From positions 1,736,001 to 1,800,000 of the forward strand of contig NZ_CP154845.1 of NCBI RefSeq assembly GCF_047302285.1: a stretch of DNA of 64,000 bases, given 5' to 3'. Below the pieces are notes generated by a model. That model had not been told where the DNA came from. It searched no databases and saw nothing but the letters and a program-made list of their open reading frames with translations. A program made the translations under genes and the position numbers. Below are positions 43,051 to 50,864 of this stretch, piece after piece; positions within the stretch are counted from its first letter, which is position 1; the number at the start of each line of letters is the position of its first letter. Origin of the DNA: Robertmurraya sp047302285. GTDB taxonomy: Bacteria > Bacillota > Bacilli > Bacillales > Cytobacillaceae.

Positions 43051-43575
43051 ATGGAAGAAACATTAAAATTAATTCTCAATGAATTAAAAGAACTGAAAGA
43101 AGGACAGCAAAACCTAAAAGAATCCCAGCAAGAATTTAAAGAAGACCTGCAAAACCTAAAAGAATCCCAGCAAGAATTTAAAGAAGACCTGCAAAACCTA
43201 AAAGAATCCCAGCAAGAATTTAAAGAAGACCTGCAAAACCTAAAAGAATCCCAGCAAGAATTTAAAGAAGACCTGCAAAACTTAAAAGAATCCCAGCAAG
43301 AATTTAAAGAAGACCTGCAAAACTTAAAAGAATCCCAGCAAGAATTGATAGAAGGCCAGCAAGAACTTAAGAGAGATGTTTCTAGTATTAAAGATAATCT
43401 TATCAATGGTCTTGGTCCTTACTTTGAACAGATAGAGAAACATATTGATGAACAGACTGTAGAATTAAAAGAAACATTAGAAGACCAACAAAGGGTTATT
43501 GATACTTTGGCAGCTCGTTCGGTGAGGCATGAAAGTGAAATAAAAGACTTTAAACGCATATTGAGGAACCAATAA
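43051..43575 (+). CDS. Coiled-coil protein with 14-residue tandem repeats
   Basis: 174 residues. Residues 19-102 are six to seven copies of a 14-residue unit QNLKESQQEFKEDL, two heptads per unit. The C-terminal part (about 105-174) is also helical (HIDEQTVELKETLEDQQRV, RHESEIKDFKRILRN). There is no signal or membrane segment. Function unknown; it resembles short Bacillus proteins with variable numbers of such repeats. The ribosome site is weak (CGGAG). Confidence 0.8.
   Translation: MEETLKLILNELKELKEGQQNLKESQQEFKEDLQNLKESQQEFKEDLQNLKESQQEFKEDLQNLKESQQEFKEDLQNLKESQQEFKEDLQNLKESQQELIEGQQELKRDVSSIKDNLINGLGPYFEQIEKHIDEQTVELKETLEDQQRVIDTLAARSVRHESEIKDFKRILRNQ
43105..43356 (+). repeat. 42-bp in-frame minisatellite
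   Basis: Five almost identical 42-base units (43105-43314) and a sixth that changes after 27 bases (43315-43356). The first begins CAG, later ones CTG; units 5 and 6 share an AACTTAAAA variant. Near identity points to recent slippage or unequal crossing-over. Confidence 0.95.
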
Positions 43576-43710
43576 GCCCATTTGCTTCTATTTTCCAATA
43601 ATTTCTATTTTATGTTTTTTCTAAGCAATACACAGTTCGAAAAAAATTTAATGATGAAGAAGAACGAAGTCAATCCTTTGTCTCCGTTCTTTTCTTTTAT
43701 TTTAAAATGC

Positions 43711-44553
43711 TTATATCCGTCTATTTTTTTCTAGATTTTCCGCTAAAGCAAGGCCAAGTCTTTTCGATTGGGAAGTCGCTTCTTTAATACATTGAATAAA
43801 AGCTTCCTGTACTTGGTGCTCCTTTAAGATTTTTAACCCTGCCTCGGTTGTGCCGCCAGGACTCGTTACTTCTTTTCGTAACTGTTCTGGTGGCTTTGTT
43901 GTTTTTGAGACCATCCCAGCCGCTCCAATTAATGTTTGTACGATGAGCTTTTGTGCCAATTCACCTTCAAGTCCGATTTCAACGGCACTTTTCTCCATTG
44001 CTTCAATTAAATAATAAATGTAAGCTGGACCGCTTCCCGACAATCCGGTTACTGCATCTAATTGTTCTTCCTCGACGTAAACAGTCAGTCCGACGGTGTC
44101 AAACATCGTTTTGATTAAATGGACTTGTTCTTCGGTTGCAATTGAATTGGCAGCAAGAGCTGTCGCTGATTGGCCAATGGCTGCAGAAGTATTTGGCATC
44201 ACCCTGACAAGCGGAATGGAATGCTCAGCAAGCATTTCGATACTTTGCATGGATACTCCAGCAAGCATGGAAACGAGAAGGGTATCATTTTTTAAGTAGG
44301 GGTTAATTTGTTCTACTGCTTGGGCAACATCCTTTGGTTTCATCGCTAACATAATGACAGTAGCATCTTGAAGCATTTCTTCAAAATCATATGTTGGATT
44401 GACTCCGTATTGCTCATGGAGTTGGTTTAGTTTTTCCTTATTACTTCGATTTGTCACCCAGATTTGCTCACCTTTAATAAATTGTTTTTCGACCATGCCA
44501 GAAATCAAAGCTTCTGCCATTGAGCCAGCTCCGATCATTGCGATTTTTTCCAT
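43711..44553 (-). CDS. proI: Pyrroline-5-carboxylate reductase ProI
   Basis: 280 residues. NADP-binding IAMIGAGSMAEALISG, the active-site region VTGLSGSGPAYIYY and EVTSPGGTTEAGL. It makes proline from pyrroline-5-carboxylate. In B. subtilis proI (yqjO) sits here too. A T-box leader with a proline specifier precedes it, so it should be induced by uncharged tRNA-Pro. Confidence 0.97.
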   Translation of the reverse strand: MEKIAMIGAGSMAEALISGMVEKQFIKGEQIWVTNRSNKEKLNQLHEQYGVNPTYDFEEMLQDATVIMLAMKPKDVAQAVEQINPYLKNDTLLVSMLAGVSMQSIEMLAEHSIPLVRVMPNTSAAIGQSATALAANSIATEEQVHLIKTMFDTVGLTVYVEEEQLDAVTGLSGSGPAYIYYLIEAMEKSAVEIGLEGELAQKLIVQTLIGAAGMVSKTTKPPEQLRKEVTSPGGTTEAGLKILKEHQVQEAFIQCIKEATSQSKRLGLALAENLEKNRRI

Positions 44554-44573
44554 GTCATCATCTCCTAATCCAA

Positions 44574-44820
44574 TTAAAAAAGACCTTTCATCCTATAAAG
44601 GACGAAAGGTCTTGCTTCCGTGGTACCACCTTTTTTCACCTAATCTTAAAAATAGGTGATCTCAATATCCGTTAACGCCGGTCGACGGTTAGGGTTGCTA
44701 ACAGCTCATCAGGTAGGTTCAATGGTCAAGTGGATGGTGAAGCCTTTCAGCCGCTGGGCTTCACTCTCTTTCATCATTTTCCATTTACTAGTCCTTCGTC
44801 ATCGCTTTGTATAAAATATT
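44574..44820 (-). promoter_or_regulatory. T-box riboswitch, proline type, in the proI leader
   Basis: Read on the minus strand, the leader has stem I elements (AGAGAGTG, GGCTGAAAGG), then GAA-CCT-ACC with candidate specifier codon CCT (proline) at 44717-44715. The conserved T-box AAAAAGGTGGTACCACGG lies at about 44635-44618, and a terminator hairpin (44612-44581, 13-bp stem) ends in TTTTTT. Uncharged tRNA-Pro would favour the antiterminator and allow proI transcription. Confidence 0.95.
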
Positions 44821-44826
44821 ATAGAG

Positions 44827-44856
44827 ATTATGCAAGATCTATAGCTTGTCTGTCAA
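44827..44856 (-). promoter_or_regulatory. Sigma-A promoter of the proI leader
   Basis: Minus strand: TTGACA (44856-44851), 18 bases, CATAAT (44832-44827), just before the T-box leader. Confidence 0.75.
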
Positions 44857-45014
44857 GTGTGATCGGAAAATTAACTAAATTTCTTTTGAGGTAAGTTATG
44901 TGAAAATAATGACAATTTTTGATAATAAAGGTAAACTATTGATTATATAAGTTTAATTAATCGGGAAACGAATATAAATATTTATGTAAAAATAATGTTT
45001 AAGGAGAATGGAAA

Positions 45015-45977
45015 ATGACGGAATGGAAGAATAGAATGGCGAAAATCATCCTCCCCACTCCCTTTGCGGTTGGGGATGTGAACGTTTATGTGATTAAGGG
45101 GGAGGTACTAACATTAGTAGATGTTGGACCGAAAACGGATGAAGCATGGCAGGCATTAACGGACCAATTAAAAGAATTGGGTTTGCGCATTTCCGATATT
45201 GACCAAGTAGTATTAACTCATCACCATCCAGATCATGCTGGTCTATTAGATTATTTTCCAGCTTCCTTACCTGTATACGGGCATCCATTGAATAATAGAT
45301 GGTTGAGACCAACCGAAAGTTTTTTAGCTGAAAATGATCAGTTTTTTATAAAAGCTTTTCAAGAATTTGGCATTCCAAAGGATTACTGGCGATTGGCCGG
45401 AGCGATCAAAAAAGACTTGAAATATTCGTGTAATCGCTTGTTGACGGGGTTTTTAGTTGAGGGAGATTCTCCGAATGGGTTGTCAGACTGGAAGGTGATC
45501 GAGACTCCAGGTCATGCCCAAAGTCATATAGGGTTGTATCGGGAAAAGGATGGCTGTTATATTGGTGGAGATCATTTAATCGCTCATGTCTCCCCGAATC
45601 CTATTTTAGAGCCTCCGTTGCCAGGTGAGCTAGAACGACCAAAGCCAATGCTTCAATACAATGCTTCTTTGAAAAAGTTGTTAGAACCCCCGATGAGTTT
45701 GGTCTATTCAGGACATGGTGAAGAAATCATTGATAAAAATGAACACATCCATAATAGATTATCTCGGCAGCATGAACGAGCAGAGAAGGTGAAGAAAATG
45801 CTAGAGAAGGAACCGTTGACGATTTTTGAAGCGTGTCAGCTTCTTTTTCCTAAGGTGTATGAACGTCAGCTATCTCTCACAATGTCAGAAACCGTTGGCC
45901 AAATTGACTATTTAATGGCGCAAGAGGAAATCGATGTAATCATTGAAGATGGAGTTTTTCGGTATAGGACAAACTGA
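45015..45977 (+). CDS. yqjP: MBL-fold metallohydrolase YqjP
   Basis: 320 residues. Metal-binding THHHPDHAGLLDYF, later TPGHAQSHIGLY, GGDHLIAH and SGHGEEI. A helical C-terminal part (winged-helix-like, about 245-320) matches the LACTB2/YqjP type. The substrate is unknown. AAGGAGAATGG precedes ATG. Confidence 0.9.
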   Translation: MTEWKNRMAKIILPTPFAVGDVNVYVIKGEVLTLVDVGPKTDEAWQALTDQLKELGLRISDIDQVVLTHHHPDHAGLLDYFPASLPVYGHPLNNRWLRPTESFLAENDQFFIKAFQEFGIPKDYWRLAGAIKKDLKYSCNRLLTGFLVEGDSPNGLSDWKVIETPGHAQSHIGLYREKDGCYIGGDHLIAHVSPNPILEPPLPGELERPKPMLQYNASLKKLLEPPMSLVYSGHGEEIIDKNEHIHNRLSRQHERAEKVKKMLEKEPLTIFEACQLLFPKVYERQLSLTMSETVGQIDYLMAQEEIDVIIEDGVFRYRTN

Positions 45978-46089
45978 TTTTTATAGTAATGGAAATGGAT
46001 CTCTATGCCTGGGGTCTTTTTCCTTTGTTTATTGATGTACTAAGACTTGCACAAAATATGTAGAATATGTGAATTGAACATCAGGGTCC

Positions 46090-46131
46090 TTTACAAAATT
46101 TTTTTACATCGTATAATACCCCTATAGGTAT
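46090..46131 (+). promoter_or_regulatory. Promoter and CsoR/CstR-type operator of the sulfur operon
   Basis: TTTACA (46090-46095), 16 bases, TATAAT (46112-46117). Overlapping the -10 is ATACC-CCTATA-GGTAT (46116-46131), an ATACC-N6-GGTAT dyad. CsoR-family persulfide sensors (CstR) bind such C/G-tract dyads at sulfide-detoxification genes. Two more copies occur at 48744 and 49254. No CsoR-type gene is in the window. Confidence 0.75.
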
Positions 46132-46171
46132 AAAATTCGCAGGGGTATATTAAAATTTGGAGGAATTTCAC

Positions 46172-47830
46172 ATGACAAAAAAGATTATTATCGTAGGTGG
46201 GGTCGCTGGTGGAGCAACAGCTGCAGCAAGGTTAAGAAGGATTAGTGAAGATATTGAAATCATACTTGTAGAACGTGGTGAACATATTTCTTTTGCAAAT
46301 TGTGGATTACCCTACTATATTGGCGAAACTATCCAAGATAGGAGCAAATTGTTAGTTCAAACGATAGAAGGAATGTCTGAACGTTTTAATCTTGATATAC
46401 GTAATTTAAGTGAAGTACTGAGGATAAATCCCGAAGGTAAAAATGTACAGATCAAAAACTTACAAACAGGAGAAGTTTACGAAGAATCATATGACAAGTT
46501 ATTGTTGTCACCTGGAGCAAGACCTATTATCCCACCAATTACAGGGATAAATGAGAATAAAACGTTATTTACTTTAAGAAATATTCCGGATACTGATAAA
46601 ATTAAACACTATGTTGACACTAAAAGTCCTAAGAAGGCTGTCATCATTGGTGGAGGATTTATTGGGATAGAGATGGCTGAGAATCTTGTAGACAGAGGCA
46701 TGGATGTTACAGTCATTGAAAAAGGGACTCAAATTATGTCTCCTATTGATTTTGAAATGGCTAGCATTTTACACGTACACTTGAAAGAAAAAGGAGTAAA
46801 TTTAATTTTTGAAAATGGTGTCCAATCTTTTAATCATCAAGGAAAAAAAGTGATCCTTGATGACGGAGTGGAATTAGATACTGATATGACTATTCTTTCT
46901 ATTGGCGTAAGGCCAGAAAATGAATTAGCAATTGAAGCTGGACTAGAGTTAGGCCCGCGTGGAGGAATTATCGTTAATGAATTTCTGCAAACATCTAACG
47001 AAAATATTTATGCGGTCGGAGATGCAATTGAAGTAGTCGACTACATTAATAGTACTAAAACAATGATTCCGCTAGCTGGTCCCGCAAATCGTCAAGGACG
47101 AATCGCTGCGAATAACCTAATGGGTAAAAAGGAAAAGTATCAAGGTACTTTGGGTACAGCCATTGTTAAAGTGTTTGACTTAACGGTCGCTATGACTGGA
47201 AACAATGAAAAAGTATTAAGAAACTTAGGTGTGTCATATGAAGTTGTGCATATTCATCCAAGTTCTCATGCAGGTTATTATCCGGGTGCAGCTCCGATAT
47301 CCCTAAAATTAATTTTTGATAATGATACAGGAAAAATCTATGGTGCTCAAGCAGTAGGTGCTGACGGGGTAGATAAACGTATGGACGTAATCGCTACAGC
47401 TATTATGGGTGGACTTACGGTGGAAGATTTAACAAATTTGGAATTATCCTATGCACCACCGTATTCTTCAGCAAAAGACCCTGTCAATATGGCAGGTTAT
47501 GTTGCAAGTAATATCTTAAATGGAGAATTTGAGCATATCCAGTGGCATGAGGTTAAACAAATTATTTCAAATGGTGAACTTTTAATTGACGTCCGAGAAC
47601 CGATGGAGCGTGAATTTGGATATATAGAAGGGTCGATCAATATTTCCTTAAATGAGCTAAGAAGTAGATTAGATGAAATTCCAAAAGATAAAACGGTGTA
47701 CGTTAGCTGTCAAGTTGGTTTAAGGGGCTATTTGGCAAGCCGTATTCTAAAAAATAACGGTTTTAGTGTTAAAAATGTTGATGGTGGATGGAAAACCTAT
47801 TCCTCTGTTTATGGGAGCAATATAACCTGA
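46172..47830 (+). CDS. cdr: CoA-disulfide reductase with C-terminal rhodanese domain
   Basis: 552 residues from ATG 46172 (TTGGAGG). FAD site IIVGGVAGGATAAARLRR, the redox Cys in SFANCGLPYYIG, NAD site IIGGGFIGIEMAE, then a dimerisation domain and a rhodanese domain (about 455-552) with catalytic Cys in VSCQVGLRGY. The fusion enzyme reduces CoA disulfide or persulfide. It leads a sulfur gene group inserted between yqjP and yqjQ. Confidence 0.94.
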   Translation: MTKKIIIVGGVAGGATAAARLRRISEDIEIILVERGEHISFANCGLPYYIGETIQDRSKLLVQTIEGMSERFNLDIRNLSEVLRINPEGKNVQIKNLQTGEVYEESYDKLLLSPGARPIIPPITGINENKTLFTLRNIPDTDKIKHYVDTKSPKKAVIIGGGFIGIEMAENLVDRGMDVTVIEKGTQIMSPIDFEMASILHVHLKEKGVNLIFENGVQSFNHQGKKVILDDGVELDTDMTILSIGVRPENELAIEAGLELGPRGGIIVNEFLQTSNENIYAVGDAIEVVDYINSTKTMIPLAGPANRQGRIAANNLMGKKEKYQGTLGTAIVKVFDLTVAMTGNNEKVLRNLGVSYEVVHIHPSSHAGYYPGAAPISLKLIFDNDTGKIYGAQAVGADGVDKRMDVIATAIMGGLTVEDLTNLELSYAPPYSSAKDPVNMAGYVASNILNGEFEHIQWHEVKQIISNGELLIDVREPMEREFGYIEGSINISLNELRSRLDEIPKDKTVYVSCQVGLRGYLASRILKNNGFSVKNVDGGWKTYSSVYGSNIT

Positions 47831-47870
47831 AAATTATAAACAATACGAATAAAATAAGAAGGCTCTTTTC

Positions 47871-47957
47871 GCAAACATTGTTGCTATTTAGTCATAGATA
47901 GGAGAATAAAGCCCTATTATTACTCGTTAAATTAGTATCAAGTAAGCGAAAAGTGCC
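47871..47957. mobile_element. 87-bp MITE-like remnant with terminal inverted repeats
   Basis: GGCTCTTTTCGC (47871-47882) and GCGAAAAGTGCC (47946-47957) match as inverted repeats at 11 of 12 positions. The inside is non-coding. It could be the collapsed ends of an insertion sequence. No obvious target duplication was seen. Confidence 0.45.
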
Positions 47958-48191
47958 GCGCAAAAATAATGTGTGTTCTAAAACCCCATTTGAGGGGTAA
48001 ATGTCGGCCTCAGATTTTTTTCGGAGAAAAAAATGTGGACATTTACGAAAAAACCACAATCATTACGAAAACAGCGAATAAGAAAGAAGAAATGTGAAAT
48101 AGTCACCCTTTTTGTGCTCTGTTTTCTTTAATTACCATTCATCTGAAAAGGAAACATAAACAGTAAGAACGACACATTTATAAGATCAAAG
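47958..48191. other. Non-coding stretch with two dyads between cdr and dsrE remnant
   Basis: ACCCC-N6-GGGGT (47983-47998) and GTAAATGTC/GACATTTAC (47997-48005 and 48038-48046) are inverted repeats. No gene is seen. The first dyad resembles the N6-spaced operators of this region only loosely. Confidence 0.4.
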
Positions 48192-48220
48192 GACCGCTTT
48201 CCATATTGCGGTCTCTTTTT
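48192..48220 (+). terminator. Terminator before the dsrE remnant
   Basis: GACCGC (48192-48197) pairs with GCGGTC (48208-48213), then CTTTTTAT. Confidence 0.75.
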
Positions 48221-48229
48221 ATAATCGAA

Positions 48230-48385
48230 ATGGCACAATGGCAGGATGTAAAACTTGTAGCATGTACGATGACAATGGATCTATTGGGCCTTCAAAAGGA
48301 AGAACTTTTAGAGAATATTGAATATGCAAGTGTAGCTGCATATTTAGCAGATGCACAAGATGGAAATGTTAACTTATTTATTTAA
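48230..48385 (+). pseudogene. C-terminal end of a DsrE/DsrF-like sulfur-carrier protein
   Basis: 51 codons from an ATG without a ribosome site. VKLVACTMTMDLLGLQKEEL, then VAAYLADAQ and the ending NLFI, match the end of DsrE/F/H-like proteins, including the conserved Cys. The first two thirds are missing and a terminator now sits directly upstream. Probably not expressed. Confidence 0.78.
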
Positions 48386-48428
48386 TCTGACTGAGTGCTT
48401 GCCTATAATTTATTAGGAGGAAGGTAAA

Positions 48429-48725
48429 ATGAAAGAAATCACACCGAAAGAAGTAGCTGCTCTAATCAAAGAAGGAAAAAATTTGAATATCATCGATGTC
48501 CGTGAGGTGGATGAAGTAGCATCTGGAAAGATTCCCGGCGCTGTAAACATACCATTAGGATTAATTGAATTTCGCATGACTGAATTAGATAAAACAAAAG
48601 AATATATTATCGTTTGTCGTTCCGGTGGAAGAAGTGGTAGAGCTTCACAATTCCTGGAAAGCTATGGATTTAATGTAATCAATATGACTGGTGGAATGCT
48701 TTTATGGAAAGGTAAAGTAAAGTAG
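48429..48725 (+). CDS. Single-domain rhodanese
   Basis: 98 residues, one rhodanese domain: NIIDVREVDEVASGKIPGA and catalytic Cys in IVCRSGGRSGRA. It can pass sulfane sulfur to or from thiols. A strong TAGGAGGAAGG ribosome site precedes ATG. It appears intact, unlike several neighbours. Confidence 0.93.
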   Translation: MKEITPKEVAALIKEGKNLNIIDVREVDEVASGKIPGAVNIPLGLIEFRMTELDKTKEYIIVCRSGGRSGRASQFLESYGFNVINMTGGMLLWKGKVK

Positions 48726-48743
48726 ATTTTTTTAAGATAAAAT

Positions 48744-48759
48744 ATACCCATAAAGGTAT
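48744..48759. promoter_or_regulatory. CsoR/CstR-type operator before tusA
   Basis: ATACC-CATAAA-GGTAT: the same ATACC-N6-GGTAT dyad as at 46116, five bases before the tusA ribosome site (GGGAGGG). Confidence 0.7.
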
Positions 48760-48776
48760 TTACGGGAGGGTTTATT

Positions 48777-49058
48777 GTGGAAATGATTAAGTCAAATGTG
48801 AAACTAGATGCTAAGGGATTGGCATGTCCTATGCCAATTGTAAAAACAAAGAAGGCCATGAGTAGTTTAGACTCAGGGCAAGTTCTAGAAGTTCAAGCAA
48901 CAGATAAAGGCTCAAAAGTCGACTTAAAAGCTTGGGCTGAGAGTACAGGTCACCAATATCTCGGTACAGTCGAAGAGGGAGACGTTCTGAAACATTATCT
49001 TCGTAAGTCTTCAGATGACGAAAATAATGAAAAAAAAACACTCAAATGTTACAAATAA
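48777..49058 (+). CDS. tusA: TusA-family sulfur carrier, with frameshifted tail
   Basis: 93 residues from GTG 48777. The TusA domain (about 1-77) has the active Cys in KGLACPMPIVKTKKAM and ends GDVLKHYLRKS. It carries persulfide sulfur. The last 15 residues run through an A9 tract and out of frame with the following rhodanese fragment. Homologues that I remember fuse TusA to a rhodanese domain, so this is probably the surviving front half of a broken fusion, still likely functional as a TusA. Confidence 0.88.
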   Translation: MEMIKSNVKLDAKGLACPMPIVKTKKAMSSLDSGQVLEVQATDKGSKVDLKAWAESTGHQYLGTVEEGDVLKHYLRKSSDDENNEKKTLKCYK

Positions 49059-49194
49059 TGAAGTAGTTTGTCGTACAGGTAGTCGCAGTGATTTAGCAGC
49101 GCAAAAATTAACGGAAAAAGGCTTTACGAAAGTCATGAATGTGGTGCCGGGCATGAGTCAGTGGAATGGACAAACAACAGGTATTGACAAATAG
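49027..49194 (+). pseudogene. C-terminal half of a rhodanese domain, formerly fused to TusA
   Basis: In the +1 frame relative to tusA the codons read VVCRTGSRSDLAAQKLTEKG and end VPGMSQWNG...IDK. The catalytic Cys loop is present but the first half of the domain (with its DVR motif) is missing. The frame opens with an ATG at 49027 inside tusA and there is no own ribosome site. This fits an internal deletion plus frameshift in a TusA-rhodanese gene. Confidence 0.8.
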
Positions 49195-49253
49195 GGGAAT
49201 GGCTAAGGATGAGCTTTAACGTTTTAATATAGAAAAATTTTTTACTGAAAATA

Positions 49254-49269
49254 ATACCATAGGGGGTAA
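49254..49269. promoter_or_regulatory. CsoR/CstR-type operator before the rhodanese-MBL stub
   Basis: ATACC-ATAGGG-GGTAA, the third N6-spaced dyad, with one mismatch in the right arm, immediately before ATG 49275. Confidence 0.6.
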
Positions 49270-49274
49270 AAAAC

Positions 49275-49388
49275 ATGACAGTAATGGAAATGACATCAAA
49301 AGAGCTTACCACTAAAGTTTTTAATAAAGAAGAACTATTTATCTTAGATGTTCGAAATCAATGGAAAAATCTCAACCGGTCAAATTGA
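49275..49388 (+). pseudogene. 5' stub of a rhodanese/MBL (persulfide dioxygenase type) gene
   Basis: 37 codons: MTVMEMTSKELTTKVFNKEE, then LFILDVRN, the start of the N-terminal rhodanese domain of Bacillus rhodanese-MBL proteins as I remember them. Directly after DVRN the sequence changes into the TauE fragment in another frame and soon stops. Everything else of the enzyme is deleted. Confidence 0.7.
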
Positions 49389-49542
49389 AATTCTTCCTTC
49401 ACTTATTATGGTCATTGCCAGTCTTATTGCCTCACCTTTAGGAGCTTTTACTGGGAAAAAAATAAATACAAAAGTATTGCAAATTATTATGGGAGTCCTA
49501 ATCTTGGCCACGGCAGTAAAGACTTGGATGGATATCTTATAG
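49360..49542 (+). pseudogene. C-terminal end of a TauE/SafE-type exporter
   Basis: About 60 codons: GQIEILPSLIMVIASLIASP, LGAFTGKKINTKVLQ and one last membrane segment IIMGVLILATAVKTW. This matches the last two helices of the TauE/SafE (DUF81) sulfite/anion exporter family. It is joined to the stub above by a deletion, so no complete protein can be made. Confidence 0.75.
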
Positions 49543-49661
49543 CCCTATGATATACTAAGGGTTCTAAGAGTTATCGAAACTTTGAATGATCAAAGTTTGG
49601 TCTGATTATTTGATTCAAGCCGTCCAAACTTCTATTTGAGCATATTTTTTGAGGTGGTTAA

Positions 49662-50453
49662 ATGGGAAACTTATTCAATAAAACGATTGTGATTACCGGT
49701 GCTTCTTCAGGCATTGGTGAAAAAGTGGCTCTTCTAGCTGCGGAAAAGGGTGCGAGACCAATCCTGTTAGCTCGTTCGACAGAAAAATTAGCAGATATTT
49801 GCGAAAATATAAATCAAAAAACGGCTGTTGATGCTGTGTATTATCAGCTAGATGTCAGTGATTATGAACAGGTGAACGTCGTTTTTCAAAAAATTCTCAA
49901 TGAAGTTGGCCCAATTGACATTCTTTTAAATAACGCAGGCTTCGGTGTTTTTGATTCATTTCATGAAGCAAGCTTTGAAGATATTGAACAGATGTTTCAT
50001 GTCAATGTGTTGGGACTGATTGCTTGCACACAGGAGGTTCTTCCTTCCATGCTTGAGAGGAATAGCGGGCATATCATCAATGTCGCTTCACAAGCAGGAA
50101 AGCTTGCTACTCCAAAATCAAGTGGGTATGCAGCGTCAAAGCATGCGGTTCTTGGATTCACGAATAGTTTGAGACTGGAACTTGCAGACAGCGATATCTC
50201 AGTTTCCTCTGTTAATCCAGGTCCGATTGAAACGAACTTTTTTACGATTGCTGATAAATCAGGTGGGTATGTCGATAATGTGAAGAGGTTCATGCTCTCA
50301 TCTGATTACGTGGCCGAGAAAATCGTTCAGCTCATGATTCGTCCTAAGAGGGAAGTGAATTTGCCTAGATGGATGAATATGGGCAGTGTTCTGTATAATC
50401 TCTTTCCAGGTGTGGCGGATAAATTATTTGGGGGAGTATTGAATAAAAAATAA
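49662..50453 (+). CDS. yqjQ: Short-chain dehydrogenase YqjQ
   Basis: 263 residues of the classical SDR fold: NAD(P)-binding TGASSGIG, NNAG, catalytic Ser in INVASQAGK and YxxxK in GYAASKHA. Substrate unknown. It restores the B. subtilis order after the inserted sulfur genes. TTGAGGTGG precedes ATG. Confidence 0.95.
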   Translation: MGNLFNKTIVITGASSGIGEKVALLAAEKGARPILLARSTEKLADICENINQKTAVDAVYYQLDVSDYEQVNVVFQKILNEVGPIDILLNNAGFGVFDSFHEASFEDIEQMFHVNVLGLIACTQEVLPSMLERNSGHIINVASQAGKLATPKSSGYAASKHAVLGFTNSLRLELADSDISVSSVNPGPIETNFFTIADKSGGYVDNVKRFMLSSDYVAEKIVQLMIRPKREVNLPRWMNMGSVLYNLFPGVADKLFGGVLNKK

Positions 50454-50465
50454 TTCAAGTGAATC

Positions 50466-50495
50466 AGAAGACACCGATTAGAATAGGTGTCTTCT
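50466..50495. terminator. Hairpin between convergent yqjQ and yqjX
   Basis: A 10-bp stem AGAAGACACC/GGTGTCTTCT with 10-base loop; weak T run, possibly bidirectional. Confidence 0.6.
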
Positions 50496-50506
50496 CAACA
50501 CAATGG

Positions 50507-50851
50507 TTAGCTGATTTCAACTGCTAAGATGTTTTTAAAGGGGAGGTTTAAAATGTCCTCATCATTTACAACTTTTAAGCATCCTTCCATTGTATCTACT
50601 TTTTGAATCCATCCCCAGAATTTTGTAGGTCCATATTTCTCCGCATAGGTAATCGTAACTGCTCGTGTTTGTTCAATGGAGCTAACAATTACACGATTCA
50701 TTTCCTCAAGTTGATCACGATCTAGCAAAGGAGGGATAAACTCTTGTTGTTTGCGCTTTTCCTCTAATAATTGTTCGCGATGTTCAGGTAACATCATTCG
50801 ACTTGACTCCCATCGTAAATTATGACCCTTGCTTAATTTATTCACTTTCAT
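50507..50851 (-). CDS. yqjX: YolD-like protein YqjX
   Basis: 114 residues of the YolD-like family (KWESSRMMLPEH-type start, FWGWIQKVD, LPFKNILAVE). YolD-like genes follow Y-family polymerases in Bacillus, as here 13 bases after uvrX; the partner role is not established. Expected to be part of the same LexA-controlled transcript. Confidence 0.92.
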   Translation of the reverse strand: MKVNKLSKGHNLRWESSRMMLPEHREQLLEEKRKQQEFIPPLLDRDQLEEMNRVIVSSIEQTRAVTITYAEKYGPTKFWGWIQKVDTMEGCLKVVNDEDILNLPFKNILAVEIS

Positions 50852-50864
50852 TTCCTACACACCC

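Noticed and set aside
43105..43356. Regular 42-bp repeats that could suggest a CRISPR array
   Set aside because: Units abut without spacers, are in frame and encode two perfect heptads of a coiled coil.
43017..43406. 129-codon minus-strand frame with Ser/Cys/Trp repeats
   Set aside because: It is the antisense shadow of the 42-bp repeats and overlaps the plausible coiled-coil gene.
44640..44820. Possible tRNA or other RNA gene in the structured region upstream of proI
   Set aside because: The T-box core sequence and terminator explain the structure; no cloverleaf is seen.
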